NCBI RefSeq assembly: GCF_001424985.1
Contig: NZ_LMDA01000022.1
Coordinates: forward strand, 1 to 64,000
Reading direction: 5' to 3'
Source: Rhizobium sp. Root1212
GTDB lineage: Bacteria; Pseudomonadota; Alphaproteobacteria; Rhizobiales; Rhizobiaceae
Length of the DNA stretch: 64,000 bases
Shown here: positions 8,047 to 17,900 of the stretch, in pieces
Position numbering within the stretch: the stretch's first letter is position 1
How the letters are laid out: the number at the start of each line of letters is the position of its first letter
Made by a program: the position numbers and the translations under genes
Notes under the pieces: model-generated
Database searches by the model: none
Seen by the model: the letters and a program-made list of their open reading frames with translations, nothing else
What the model was told of the DNA's origin: nothing

Positions 8047-9234
8047 ATGACATCCGGCGCCAGGCGACGCATCACCATTCTGGGCTCCACCGGCTCGATC
8101 GGCACCAACACGCTCGATGTCGTCTCCCAGCTCGGCGGACGTGAAAGCTTCGAGGTCGCAGCCCTCACCGGCAGCGGCAACATCGCCCTACTCGCAGAGC
8201 AGGCCAGGGCAAGCGGCGCCGAACTCGCCGTCACCGCCGACGAAACCCGCTACCACGATCTCAAATCGGCCCTTGCCGGCACCGGCATCGCCGTTGCCGC
8301 CGGCCGCAGCGGCCTGATCGAGGCCGCCGAGCGCGAAGCCGGCTGGGTCATGGCCGCCATCGTCGGCACCGCCGGCCTTGCACCCACGCTTGCCGCCGCC
8401 CGCCGCGGCGCCGATATCGCGCTCGCCAACAAGGAATGCCTGGTCTCGGCCGGCGATCTCTTCGTCTCGGCCGTCCATGCCGGCGGCGGCCAGCTGATTC
8501 CGGTCGACAGCGAACACAGCGCCATCTTCCAGTCGCTGGAAGACGACCAGCGCCATGCCGTCGAGCGCATCGTGCTCACCGCCTCCGGCGGTCCCTTCCG
8601 CACCTGGACGCGCGAGCGCATGGCCGGCGTCACCGCCGAAATCGCCCGCGCCCATCCCAACTGGTCGATGGGCCTGAAAATCTCCATCGGCAGCGCCTCG
8701 ATGTTCAACAAGGCGCTGGAGATGATCGAGGCGAAACACCTCTTCGACGTGCATCCCGAGCAGATCGAAGTCGTCGTCCACCCGCAGTCGATCATCCATT
8801 CCATGGTCGGCTACCGCGACGGCTCGGTCATCGCCCAGCTCGGCTGCCCGGATATGCGCACCGCCATCGGCTATGCGCTGACTTATCCCGAACGCCCCCC
8901 GCTCAATGTCGACCGGCTGGATTTCGCCAAGCTCGCCCGCCTCGATTTCGAAGCCCCCGACGAGGAACGCTTCCCGGCGTTGCGCCTTGCCCGCACCGCC
9001 ATGCAGCGCGGCGGCCTACAAGGCGCGATCATGAATGCGGCGGAAGAAACCGCCTTCCACGCCTTCGTCGCCGGCCGCATCGGCTTCCTAGACATGGCCG
9101 ATATCGCCGAGACGGTCATGGACCGCCTCGTCTCCATCCCTGCTGCCTCCACGATGGATGATGTCTTCGCCGCCGACGAAGCGGCTCGCGCCGAAGCAAG
9201 CGACGTCATCGCCATAAAGGAAAAAGCCGCCTAA
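8047..9234 (+). CDS. dxr: 1-deoxy-D-xylulose 5-phosphate reductoisomerase
   Basis: The 395-residue enzyme catalyses the NADPH-dependent conversion of 1-deoxy-D-xylulose 5-phosphate to 2-C-methyl-D-erythritol 4-phosphate, the second step of the MEP isoprenoid pathway in the cytoplasm. The NADPH-binding motif ILGSTGSIG is at residues 11-19. ANKECLVSAG and PVDSEHSAIFQ carry the conserved metal/substrate-binding residues, followed by HPNWSMGLKISIGSASMFNKALEMIEA and HPQSIIHSMV. Length is normal for the family. The start at 8047 is the only ATG just before the Rossmann strand. The stop overlaps the convergent downstream gene by 4 bp. Confidence 0.96.
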   Translation: MTSGARRRITILGSTGSIGTNTLDVVSQLGGRESFEVAALTGSGNIALLAEQARASGAELAVTADETRYHDLKSALAGTGIAVAAGRSGLIEAAEREAGWVMAAIVGTAGLAPTLAAARRGADIALANKECLVSAGDLFVSAVHAGGGQLIPVDSEHSAIFQSLEDDQRHAVERIVLTASGGPFRTWTRERMAGVTAEIARAHPNWSMGLKISIGSASMFNKALEMIEAKHLFDVHPEQIEVVVHPQSIIHSMVGYRDGSVIAQLGCPDMRTAIGYALTYPERPPLNVDRLDFAKLARLDFEAPDEERFPALRLARTAMQRGGLQGAIMNAAEETAFHAFVAGRIGFLDMADIAETVMDRLVSIPAASTMDDVFAADEAARAEASDVIAIKEKAA

Positions 9235-9665
9235 AACGGCCGCGACGCCCCTTCCCGCCGCCAGCGCACCACGGCAAAGGCCGGCGCATTTTGCTGCGGC
9301 ATGTTCAAGGGGGCGCTCGTGAGCGTCAGCCCGTCGCCGGAAAGCTCGCAATAGCGCACCTGCTCGCTCCCGACCCAGGGTTCGAACCAGGCGATATCGA
9401 CGACGGTCACCAGCCGGTTGGGCGGATCGACCCTGTATCGACCCGAATAGGCCAGCATCGACCGGTAGGCCGCCGCCTCCGCAGCCTCGGTCTGCGGATG
9501 CGACCGGCCATCCGGTGTAATCAGCGCGACCATCCGCCCCTCAGGATCGAACATCACCGTTCCGGATGGACGCTCGCCCCACGGCATAGTCCGCACACCT
9601 GTCGCGCAATCCTCGATATGAAAGGACTCGATGATCCAGATCCCGACCAAATCCTCAGCGCGCAT
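9231..9665 (-). CDS. Lipocalin-like domain protein
   Basis: The 144-residue protein begins DLVGIWIIESFHIEDCATG and contains a beta-strand pattern typical of the lipocalin-like Pfam group (Lipocalin_5): GTVMFDPEGRMVALITPDGR, YSGRYRV and ELSGDGLTLTSAP. There is no signal peptide or membrane segment. The ligand is unknown. The ATG at 9665 is preceded only by a weak AGGT. It converges on dxr with a 4-bp overlap at the stops. Confidence 0.7.
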   Translation of the reverse strand: MRAEDLVGIWIIESFHIEDCATGVRTMPWGERPSGTVMFDPEGRMVALITPDGRSHPQTEAAEAAAYRSMLAYSGRYRVDPPNRLVTVVDIAWFEPWVGSEQVRYCELSGDGLTLTSAPLNMPQQNAPAFAVVRWRREGASRPF

Positions 9666-9833
9666 CGGTTGACCTGCCCCGGTGGATTTCACGCCCACTA
9701 TAACAGGCCCGGCAAAAAGGGCCTCCGAAAATGCGAAAGCGACCACCCGATCAAGTCCACGGTGTGGCCGCGATAGGCGCAACCCGGATGCGCGTGTTAA
9801 AGTCCATCCCTCATCGAGGGAGGATGGCGAACC

Positions 9834-10637
9834 ATGCACACCGAACTGCGATACAATTGGGCTGATCCCGATATCTACGAAACGTTCATGGGGCGCTGGA
9901 GCGAACATCTGGCAAGCCCGTTTCTCGACTGCGCCAATGTCGCTGCCGGCGGAAAAGTGCTCGACGTCGCCTGCGGGACAGGCGTGTTGACGAAAGCGCT
10001 GGCCGAGACGGGCGCGCATGTAATCGGCATCGATGCTTCGGAGGGATATCTGGAAGGAGCCCGCCTCCGTCGATCCCACCTCAACATCGTCTATGAACAC
10101 GGCGATATCCGGCAAATGCGGTTCGACGACAATGTCTTCGATGCAGCCGTTTCGACGCTGGCCCTCGATGTTATCCCGGAAATCGAACAGGTCGTTGCCG
10201 AGATGAAGCGTGTGACCCGTCCGGGCGGCGTGGTCGCTTCCGCTGTTACCCAGTTCCTTGGCGGCATGCCCGCCTGGGACCTTGTCATCCACACCGGCGC
10301 CGTGCTTGACGCCGACTTCGCCGGCTTGAGATCCCTGCGGGCGGGGCGCCAACTTTTCTGGCCCGGCGGCCAGGCAGCGCTGTGGCGCAAGATCGGCCTC
10401 GTCGACGTAACGGAGGTTCCCGTCGTCGTGGATTGCGAGTACGCATGCTTCGCAGATTATTGGGCGACGTTCACACGAGGCCCAGGCAGCGTCACGGGCC
10501 TGTTGATGGCCCTTTCAGATGACGCCCGCGGCTCGATCGAAGAGCACGTGCGCGCCGGCTATCTGGTCGGCTTGCCCGATGGACCTCGGTCATTTCCCAT
10601 GGTGTTTCGCGTCGTGCGGGGCCTTGTCCAGACCTGA
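9834..10637 (+). CDS. Class I SAM-dependent methyltransferase
   Basis: The 267-residue protein has the class I methyltransferase fold. Motif I is VLDVACGTG (residues 42-50), the acidic residue ending strand 2 is in HVIGIDASEG, motif II is around FDAAVSTLALDVIPE, and motif III is in VTRPGGVVAS. This is the UbiE/Methyltransf_11 pattern. The C-terminal third contains an aromatic-rich segment (YACFADYWATFTRGPG) likely to shape the substrate pocket. The substrate cannot be predicted. GGGAGGATGGCGAACC lies just before the ATG. It converges on hemA across a bidirectional terminator. Confidence 0.8.
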   Translation: MHTELRYNWADPDIYETFMGRWSEHLASPFLDCANVAAGGKVLDVACGTGVLTKALAETGAHVIGIDASEGYLEGARLRRSHLNIVYEHGDIRQMRFDDNVFDAAVSTLALDVIPEIEQVVAEMKRVTRPGGVVASAVTQFLGGMPAWDLVIHTGAVLDADFAGLRSLRAGRQLFWPGGQAALWRKIGLVDVTEVPVVVDCEYACFADYWATFTRGPGSVTGLLMALSDDARGSIEEHVRAGYLVGLPDGPRSFPMVFRVVRGLVQT

Positions 10638-10652
10638 TCCCCCGAAAATGCA

Positions 10653-10679
10653 AAAGGCCGCCCGAAACAGGCGGCCTTT
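10653..10679. terminator. Bidirectional rho-independent terminator
   Basis: AAAGGCCGCC (10653-10662) and GGCGGCCTTT (10670-10679) form a perfect 10-bp stem with a 7-base loop between the convergent methyltransferase gene and hemA. A- and T-ends on both sides allow termination in either direction. Confidence 0.85.
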
Positions 10680-10704
10680 CGTCAGTTCCTTCTTCCGAAT
10701 TACC

Positions 10705-11922
10705 TCAAGCCACAGCCCGAGCCAGCGCACAGCGCGACCAGAGCTGGTGCAGCGCGCCGACCAGATGCTCGATATCGGCATCGGTGTGCAGCGGCGTCGG
10801 CGTGATGCGCAGACGCTCGGTCTTCTTCGGCACCGTCGGATAGTTGATCGGCTGGACATAGACGCCGCAATTGTCGAGCAGCAGGTCGGAGATCCACTTG
10901 CACTTGGCGGCATCGCCGACCATGACCGGCACGATATGGCTCGGATTGGCCATATGCGGAATGCCGGCCTTGTCGAGCAGGTTGCGCAGACGGCGCACCC
11001 GTTCCTGGTGAGCAAAGCGCTCCACCTGGCTTTCCTTGAGGTGCCGGATCGAGGCCAGAGCCCCCGCAGCCAGCGCCGGCGGCAATGCCGTCGTGAAGAT
11101 GAAGCCCGAGGCGAACGAGCGAATGAAATCGCAAAGCGCCGCAGAGGCCGCGATATAGCCGCCCATCACGCCAAAAGCCTTGCCCAGCGTGCCTTCGATG
11201 ACGGTCAGCCGGTGCATCAGCCCTTCGCGCTCGGCAATGCCGCCGCCGCGCGGACCGTACATGCCGACGGCATGGACTTCGTCCAGATAGGTCATGGCGC
11301 CGTATTTGTCGGCGACGTCGCAGATGTCCTTGATCGGCGCGATATCCCCATCCATCGAATAGACGCTCTCAAACGCAACGATCTTCGGCGCCCGCGGATC
11401 GGCGGCAGCGAGCTTCGCTTCCAGATCGGCCACCGAATTGTGCTTGAAGATGACGCGCTCGCACTTGGAGTGCCTGATCCCCTCGATCATCGAAGCGTGG
11501 TTCCCGGCATCGGAGAAGACGATGACACCGGGAATCTTCGAACAGAGCGTTCCGAGTGCGGCCCAGTTGGACACGTAGCCGGAGGTAAACAACAGTGCCG
11601 ATTCCTTGCCGTGCAGATCGGCAAGCTCGCGCTCGAGAAGAACGTGATAGTGATTGGTGCCCGAAATATTGCGGGTGCCGCCGGCCCCGGCGCCGCATTC
11701 GTCGATCGCCTGCTTCATCGCCTCGACGACCTTGGTATGCTGCCCCATGCCGAGATAATCGTTGGAACACCAGACGGTCACATCCTGCCGGTTGCCGTCG
11801 GCATCGTAACGGAACGCTTTCGGAAATTGCCCGCGCTGGCGTTCGAGATCGGCGAAAACCCGGTAACGGCCTTCCTGATGCAAACCATCAAGCTCGCCTT
11901 TGAAGAAACTTTCGAAATCCAT
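10705..11922 (-). CDS. hemA: 5-aminolevulinate synthase
   Basis: The 405-residue PLP enzyme condenses glycine and succinyl-CoA to 5-aminolevulinate, the first step of tetrapyrrole synthesis by the Shemin route used by alphaproteobacteria. Diagnostic segments are [51 protein letters not shown] and the PLP-lysine in EGTLGKAFG (Lys248). Length matches bacterial ALAS. The start MDFESFFK is the canonical rhizobial N-terminus. It is monocistronic, ending at a bidirectional terminator. An FNR/FixK-type palindrome lies about 150 bp upstream, suggesting oxygen-responsive control. Confidence 0.97.
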   Translation of the reverse strand: MDFESFFKGELDGLHQEGRYRVFADLERQRGQFPKAFRYDADGNRQDVTVWCSNDYLGMGQHTKVVEAMKQAIDECGAGAGGTRNISGTNHYHVLLERELADLHGKESALLFTSGYVSNWAALGTLCSKIPGVIVFSDAGNHASMIEGIRHSKCERVIFKHNSVADLEAKLAAADPRAPKIVAFESVYSMDGDIAPIKDICDVADKYGAMTYLDEVHAVGMYGPRGGGIAEREGLMHRLTVIEGTLGKAFGVMGGYIAASAALCDFIRSFASGFIFTTALPPALAAGALASIRHLKESQVERFAHQERVRRLRNLLDKAGIPHMANPSHIVPVMVGDAAKCKWISDLLLDNCGVYVQPINYPTVPKKTERLRITPTPLHTDADIEHLVGALHQLWSRCALARAVA

Positions 11923-12067
11923 TCATCGTCTCCAGAACCAGGCCGTCTTCTTGATCCAAACATGCCCGGCGTCAACCCGAAACGGGTGTTTGCATGGCCC
12001 CCTGCGGCAAATGGCCCGTTTTTTTGAACCATTCCAGACTATCTAGGCAGATTCAATCCTCGGATTC

Positions 12068-12081
12068 TTGATTTGGGTCAA
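12068..12081. promoter_or_regulatory. FNR/FixK-type site upstream of hemA
   Basis: TTGAT-TTGG-GTCAA differs at one position from the FNR/FixK consensus TTGAT-N4-ATCAA. It lies 145 bp upstream of the hemA start within a 436-bp intergenic region (11923-12358) shared with the divergent lipoprotein gene. Oxygen control of hemA by FNR/FixK-type regulators is known in Bradyrhizobium and Rhodobacter; control here is inferred. The rest of the intergenic region shows no other clear element. Confidence 0.55.
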
Positions 12082-12358
12082 GCCGGCGAAAAAATGAGCA
12101 GTTTCTCCCAAAACCACGCAAATCGATTCCGGGAACCCAAATCCTGTCACGTGGGGAACAGCGCCTTCATGCTGCATTCAGCATGGATGTCTTCTCTTGT
12201 TTCGGAAGGAAACTTGCGAACCGTCTGTAGACTTTCTCGGACAGCAAATTATCCTTCGCTGTTGCAAGCTTATAAGAGATGAGACCGGAAGGTTTCGTCT
12301 TCCCTGGGGGTAAAAGGTCGGATGCGAACCGTCGCGTCACCTGTTTTTGGAGACTGAA

Positions 12359-12616
12359 ATGAAGAAAACCATTGCTCTTGTTTTGATTGCCTTGGCTGCC
12401 GCGAGCTGCACGCAGACGGAAAAGGGCGCCGGCATCGGTGCTGTTTCCGGCGCCATCATCGGCGGCGCAATCACAGGGGATGTCCGCGGTGCGGCCGTCG
12501 GTGCTGCGATCGGCGGCGTTTCCGGCGCAGTCATCGGCCATGTCACCGAACAGCCCGGCCAGTGCTACTACCGCGACCGCTACGGCCGCCGCTACATCGA
12601 CGCCTGCCCGCGTTGA
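12359..12616 (+). CDS. Glycine-zipper outer-membrane lipoprotein
   Basis: The 85-residue precursor has a lipobox LAAASC (Cys17) after a short hydrophobic signal, so it is probably lipidated. Residues 24-62 are a glycine zipper (GAGIGAVSGAIIGGAITG and a second GAAVGAAIGGVSGAVIG), the pattern of the YMGG/SlyB/OsmB-type family that embeds in membranes. The C-terminus (YYRDRYGRRYIDACP) is aromatic and basic. GGAG 7 bp before the ATG at 12359 fixes the start. A terminator follows 31 bp after the stop. Confidence 0.75.
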   Translation: MKKTIALVLIALAAASCTQTEKGAGIGAVSGAIIGGAITGDVRGAAVGAAIGGVSGAVIGHVTEQPGQCYYRDRYGRRYIDACPR

Positions 12617-12646
12617 TCGCCCCCATTCTTGACGTTTGAACCCCTG

Positions 12647-12670
12647 AAACCCCGGCCCCGGCCGGGGTTT
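12647..12670 (+). terminator. Terminator of the glycine-zipper lipoprotein gene
   Basis: AAACCCCGGCC (12647-12657) and GGCCGGGGTTT (12660-12670) form an 11-bp perfect stem with a 2-base loop, followed by CTGTTTCTGG. It has rho-independent form. Confidence 0.75.
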
Positions 12671-12687
12671 CTGTTTCTGGCCAGCAC

Positions 12688-12803
12688 GCCCCTCCCCAAC
12701 CCTCCCCACAAGGGGGAGGGGGCTATCGCGCGCATTGAAAATCCGAGGCCAAAACTTGCTCGATCGGCTCCCTCCCCCTTGTGGGGAGGGTTGGGGAGGG
12801 GTC
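12688..12803. repeat. GC-rich palindromic intergenic repeat, copy 1
   Basis: The outer arms are CCCCTCCCCAACCCTCCCC and its reverse complement ending at 12803. A second nested pair (CACAAGGGGGAGGG / CCCTCCCCCTTGTG) lies inside, and the centre carries GAGGCCAAAACTTGCTC. The same arms and centre recur at 20727-20834. It resembles the mosaic palindromic repeats found between rhizobial genes. As RNA it would fold into one very long hairpin. Confidence 0.85.
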
Positions 12804-13001
12804 TTCGTTTCATGTTTCAGCGCCGGTTTCTGTTTCCTCACGGCCACAGCCGTCCTTGCTTTTTCGATAAAATCGCCTCCGCGGCTTCATCATTCTGGTC
12901 GAGATGTGTAGGGTCCGCCGTTAACAAAGGGAGAACCTTGTCATGCAATGGTGCACCTGCCATGACGGCGGGCCTGTGTTGAGAGTAGCCTGAAGGACGG
13001 A

Positions 13002-14912
13002 ATGCGGAAACGTCTGCCGACGATCAGTAATGCGTATCGGAAGACTGGAACTGCACTCGCGGTTCTGGCTTTGACGCTCTGCGGCCCGATGCGCGAGGCC
13101 CATGCCTTCAAGATCTTCGGCATGTCCTTCTTCGAAAAGGACGAAGAGACCAACGACGTCATCGACCCCGTCAACTACACGCTCAATCTCGATACCGGCA
13201 CCAGCGACGAGGACCTGAAGGAAGCGCTCGAAAACGCCTCCCGCCTGTTCCAGGAAAAGGACCAGCCGGTCTCCGGCAATCTCGGCCTCGTCATCCGCGC
13301 CCGCGACGATCGCGACCGGCTGCTGGCCGCCCTCTATGAAAACGCCCGCTATGGCGGCGTCATCGGCATCACCGTCAACGGCCAGGACATCGATAGCTTG
13401 CCGCCGGACCCGGTCTTCCCGGCGGGCGCGCCCATTCCCGTCAAGGTCTCCGTTACGCCTGGCCCGGTCTTCACCATCGGCAAGGTGACGCTCGAAGGCG
13501 ATGCAGCCGGCAAGAACCCGGACGATTACGATCTTGTCCCCGGCGCGCAGGCCAATTCGACCCTGATCATCAAGGCCGGCGAGCAGGTGGTCGAGGACCT
13601 GAAGGCGGAAGGCCGCCCGCTGGCGAAACTCACCAACCGCGCCGCGGTCGCCGATCACAGCAACAACACCGTCGATATCGATATCGCAGCCGAAGGCGGC
13701 CCCGTCGCCCCCTTCGGCACGGTCACCGTCGTCGGCACCCAAACCGTCGATCCGCAATTCGTGGCGAACTATTCCCGCCTCAACACCGGCGGCCGCTATT
13801 CGCCGGAAGAAATTCGCAAGGCCAACGAACGCCTGCGCGCGCTCGGTGTCTTCGCCAGCATCACCATCAAGGAGCCGACGGCGCTGGCGCCGGACGGTTC
13901 GCTGCCGCTGACCATCGAGGTCTCCGAAGGCAAGCACCGCTATTTCGGCGGCGGCGCGCAATATTCGACCACGGACGGCTTCGGCATTCAGGGTTACTGG
14001 GGGCACCGCAACCTGTTCGGCCAGGCCGAATCGCTGCGCGTCGAAGGCTCGGTGAACCGGCTCGGCGAAAACGACATCAGTTCGCTGGATTACAATGCCG
14101 GCATCCTCTTTGCCAAACCCGGCGCCTTCGGTCCCGCCTCCACCTTCAATGCCAGCCTGAAGGCCTCGCTGCTCGATCCCGACGCCTACAAGGCGACGAT
14201 TTTCACAGGCGCGGCCGGCGCCACCTTCGAATTGTCCGACACCGATACGGTCTCCGGCGGCGTCGAGCTTAGCTGGGCCAATATCGACGATGCCTTCGGC
14301 AAGAACGAATATCTGACGGCGGCGCTGCCCTTCGAATATGTGCGCGACACCCGCGACAACAAGCTGAACCCGACCGAAGGCTACCGCGCCTCGATCAATG
14401 CCAAGCCGAGCTACGAGATCGACGGCCAGACCTTCTTCTCCTCCTTCGAGGGCTCGATTTCCGGCTATTATGGGCTGGGCGAAGAAAACAAGACCGTGCT
14501 TGCCGCCCGCCTCGGCGCCGGCACCATCGTCGGCGGCGACGGCCTTGTCGATATCCCCGCCAACCGGCGCTTCTATCTCGGCGGCGGCGGCACCGTGCGC
14601 GGCTATTCCTATCAGGAAATCAGCCCGCGCAACGCCGACGACGACCTGCTCGGCGGCCGCTCCTATGTAAATGCGACGGTCGAGGCGCGCATCGGCATCA
14701 CCGATACGATCGGCATCGTGCCCTTCGTCGACGTCGGCACGGTCTCGGCCAAGTCGGCGCCCGATTTTTCGGATATCAAGGCCGGCGCGGGCGTCGGCGT
14801 CCGGTACCTGACGCCCTTCGGCCCCATCCGTCTCGACGTCGCCGTGCCGCTCAATCCGTATCCGGGCGGCACCAGCTACGGCATCTATGCCGGCATCGGC
14901 CAGTCTTTCTAG
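13002..14912 (+). CDS. tamA: Translocation and assembly module protein TamA (Omp85 family)
   Basis: The 636-residue precursor has a signal peptide (1-35, ending EAHA), three POTRA-like domains (about 60-300) and a 16-stranded Omp85 beta-barrel (about 320-636). The barrel holds the family motif FYLGGGGTVRGYSYQ and a terminal Phe recognised by the BAM complex. TamA sits in the outer membrane and pairs with TamB to insert some outer-membrane proteins and support phospholipid traffic. Length is typical. The start at 13002 follows GAAGGACGGA. tamB begins 68 bp downstream, so the two are likely cotranscribed. Confidence 0.93.
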   Translation: MRKRLPTISNAYRKTGTALAVLALTLCGPMREAHAFKIFGMSFFEKDEETNDVIDPVNYTLNLDTGTSDEDLKEALENASRLFQEKDQPVSGNLGLVIRARDDRDRLLAALYENARYGGVIGITVNGQDIDSLPPDPVFPAGAPIPVKVSVTPGPVFTIGKVTLEGDAAGKNPDDYDLVPGAQANSTLIIKAGEQVVEDLKAEGRPLAKLTNRAAVADHSNNTVDIDIAAEGGPVAPFGTVTVVGTQTVDPQFVANYSRLNTGGRYSPEEIRKANERLRALGVFASITIKEPTALAPDGSLPLTIEVSEGKHRYFGGGAQYSTTDGFGIQGYWGHRNLFGQAESLRVEGSVNRLGENDISSLDYNAGILFAKPGAFGPASTFNASLKASLLDPDAYKATIFTGAAGATFELSDTDTVSGGVELSWANIDDAFGKNEYLTAALPFEYVRDTRDNKLNPTEGYRASINAKPSYEIDGQTFFSSFEGSISGYYGLGEENKTVLAARLGAGTIVGGDGLVDIPANRRFYLGGGGTVRGYSYQEISPRNADDDLLGGRSYVNATVEARIGITDTIGIVPFVDVGTVSAKSAPDFSDIKAGAGVGVRYLTPFGPIRLDVAVPLNPYPGGTSYGIYAGIGQSF

Positions 14913-14980
14913 GACGCCTAAGGCCGATCAAAACCTTGGCGCGGTTTGCCCGCGGCACAACTTGCGTTATGGGTAGAGAC

Positions 14981-17900
14981 ATGAATCGTCTGGTCCTGAT
15001 CCTCAAAACCGCGTCGCGCTGGCTGGCCTATCTTCTTGGCATCGTTGTCGTCGTAGCCGTACTCCTCATCCTGTTTGCCGGCTTCACCGCGCCAGGCGCG
15101 CGCATGGTCGCAACGCTGATCGAGAAATACGCCTCGACCCCCGACCAGATCGTCCGCATCTCCGATCCGAGCGCGCTCCTGACCGGCGATTTCAAGGCTT
15201 CGACCGTCACTTTGTTCGACAGCAAGGGCGTCTATGCCGAAATCCGCGACGTCGCCATCGACTGGTCGCCAACCGCCCTTTTCTCCTCCCGTTTCGATGC
15301 CAGCCTGATCAAGGCCGGCACGGTCCGCCTCGAACGCCTGCCGATCCCCTCGCAGGAAACCAAGGAAGTCCGCTCGACCTTCGCACTGCCGCTCGACGTC
15401 AAGATCACGGCCCTCGACCTGCCGGAAATCGTCATCGGCAAGGACATCGCCGGCGCCGACCAGTTCCTGAGCCTCACCGGCAATCTCGACGCCACCAACA
15501 CCAGCATCGCCACGGATCTCGCCGTCGCCCAACGCGACCAGCCGGATGCGAAGGCCGTCGCCAACATCGTCTTCAACCCCTCGGCCAACACCTTGAAGCT
15601 CGACGCGACCGTCAACGACATCAGCGGCGGCCTCCTCTCGCGCGCCCTCCAGCTCCCCGGCACGCCTGCGGTACAAATCGCGCTAAAGGGCGACGGCCCG
15701 CTCTCCGACTGGACCGGCAAGGCAACCGCCGCCCTCGACGGCACCCGGATTCTCGACCTCGACGCCCGCCACATCCAGAGCACCGACGGCAGCCGCAACA
15801 TCGCCCTGACCGGCGGCGGCACGTTTGCCTCGCTGCTCCCGCAAAACCTGCGCCCACTCTTCGAAGGCGAGACCGCCATCGACCTCGCCGCCGTGCTGTC
15901 GGGCACCCGCATCAGCATCGAGCGCGGCACGCTCTCCAGCGGCTCCCTCGATATCGCCGCCTCCGGCACTTACGACACGGCCGGCGAAAACAACCTGCAG
16001 GCAACACTCGCCGGCAAAAACGGCCCGGTCCCTCTGACCATCGCCGGCCGCGACGGCGACACCAAGCTTGCGATCAACTCGGCGATGCTGTCGCTCGACG
16101 GTCAGGCGAATGCCGCCAAGCTCCAGCTCTCCGCCAATCTGGCGACCGCAACGCTGCCGCAGGGCGTCATCGAAGCCATCAAGCTGACGGCGACAAGCGA
16201 CGCCTTCGACCTCGCCGGCCGCAGCGGCCCGGCCAAGGCCCATGTCGAGACCGGCGCCATCAATCTCGTCGATCCCAACCTCGCCCGCCTCGTCCGCGGC
16301 CCCGCCAAGGTCGATGCGACGCTCGCCATCTCGCCGGAAAGCATCGCCTTCAATCCCGCGACGCTAGAAAGCGCCAGCATCGGCGGCACGCTGGGCGGCA
16401 CCTACGACTTGAAGACCAATGCGCTCGCCATGGCCTTCAAGCTGTTCGCCATGCCCGACACGCTGCCGCCGGCCCTTGCCGCCAAATTCGACACGACGAT
16501 TGCCGCCACCGGCAACCTGTCGCTCGACAAGACCGGTGCCGTCTCCGTCAGCGATCTCACCGTCAAATCCGGCACGCTGGAGCTTGCTGGCAAGGCCGCC
16601 CTCGACGCCGGCAATCTGAACGCCGCCATCACCGGCACGCTGCCCGATCTCGGCAAGCTGCTCACGGACGCCAAGGGTGCCGCATCCTTCAAGATCGACA
16701 CGTCCGGCGCCATCGCCACCCTCGGCGTCAAGGCGGAGATCACCTCCGACGGCGCGACCCTTGCCGGCCGCACCCTGAGCAACCTCGTCGTCACCGCCAG
16801 CGGCACCGCCAATCCGATGAGCCCGCTCGCCGACATCACCGCCACCGGCGCCATCGACGGCCAGACCATCGACGTCAAGGCAAAGCTCGCCTCGGAAGAT
16901 AACACCATCACCATCCCGACGCTCGAAGCGACCATCGGCGACAACAAGCTCAACGGCGCTCTGACGCTGACGCCCGATTTCCAGCCGAACGGCGACCTCG
17001 CCTTCAACCTGCCCGATCTCGGCCTTCTCGCCGCCATGGCCGGCCAGCAGGCGACCGGCGATCTCGCCGGCTCCATCTCGATCAAGAGCGCCAACGGCGT
17101 CACATCCGCCACCATCAAGGCCAACGGCTCCGGCATCGACCGCGACGGCCTGAAGGTGGTGAAGCCCGTCGCCGATATCGCCATTGCCGACCTGAAGGCG
17201 CTCGCCATCACCGGCACCGTCTCGGCGGAACAGATCGTCCAGGGTGAAACCCGCCTCGACGCCCTGAAGCTCGGTTTCACCCAGCAGGCCGGCAAGACCG
17301 ATTTCAACGTCACCGGCAATTACGACGGCACCCCGCTCGCCGCCGCCGGCTCGCTCGCCAGCGCCGCCGGCCGCACGGAAATTGCGCTGAATTCGCTGAC
17401 CGCGACCCTCAACGGCATCCCGCTTTCGCTGCCGGCCTCGACGGCCATCGCCATCGAAAACGGCACCGTTCAGCTGAAGGACCTCAAGATCGCCGCCAAT
17501 GGCGGCACCCTCACCGTCAACGGCACCGCCGGCAAGACGCTCGACCTCACCGCCACGCTGGCCGGCAGCCCCCAGCTCGAATTCGCCATCCCGCAGGAAA
17601 AGGGCGAAATCCGTGCCCGCATCAACGGCGCGACCGCGACCGTCAAAGGCCCGCTCGAAGCGCTGGCCATCGACGCAACCGCCGACGTCGCAAGCCTCGC
17701 TTTGCAGCAAGGCGAAATCGGCGCGGTCACCCTGAAGGCCCACAGCGACGCCTTCAACGTGTCCACCCAGAGCGGCGTGCTGACCGCCCGCATCGAGGCC
17801 GCCTCGACCCGCTTCGCCGACGCCAATATCGACCGCCTCGTCAAGGCCCCGGTCAAGATCGACGCCCGCCTCAACATGGCAAACCGTGCCATCGCCTTCG

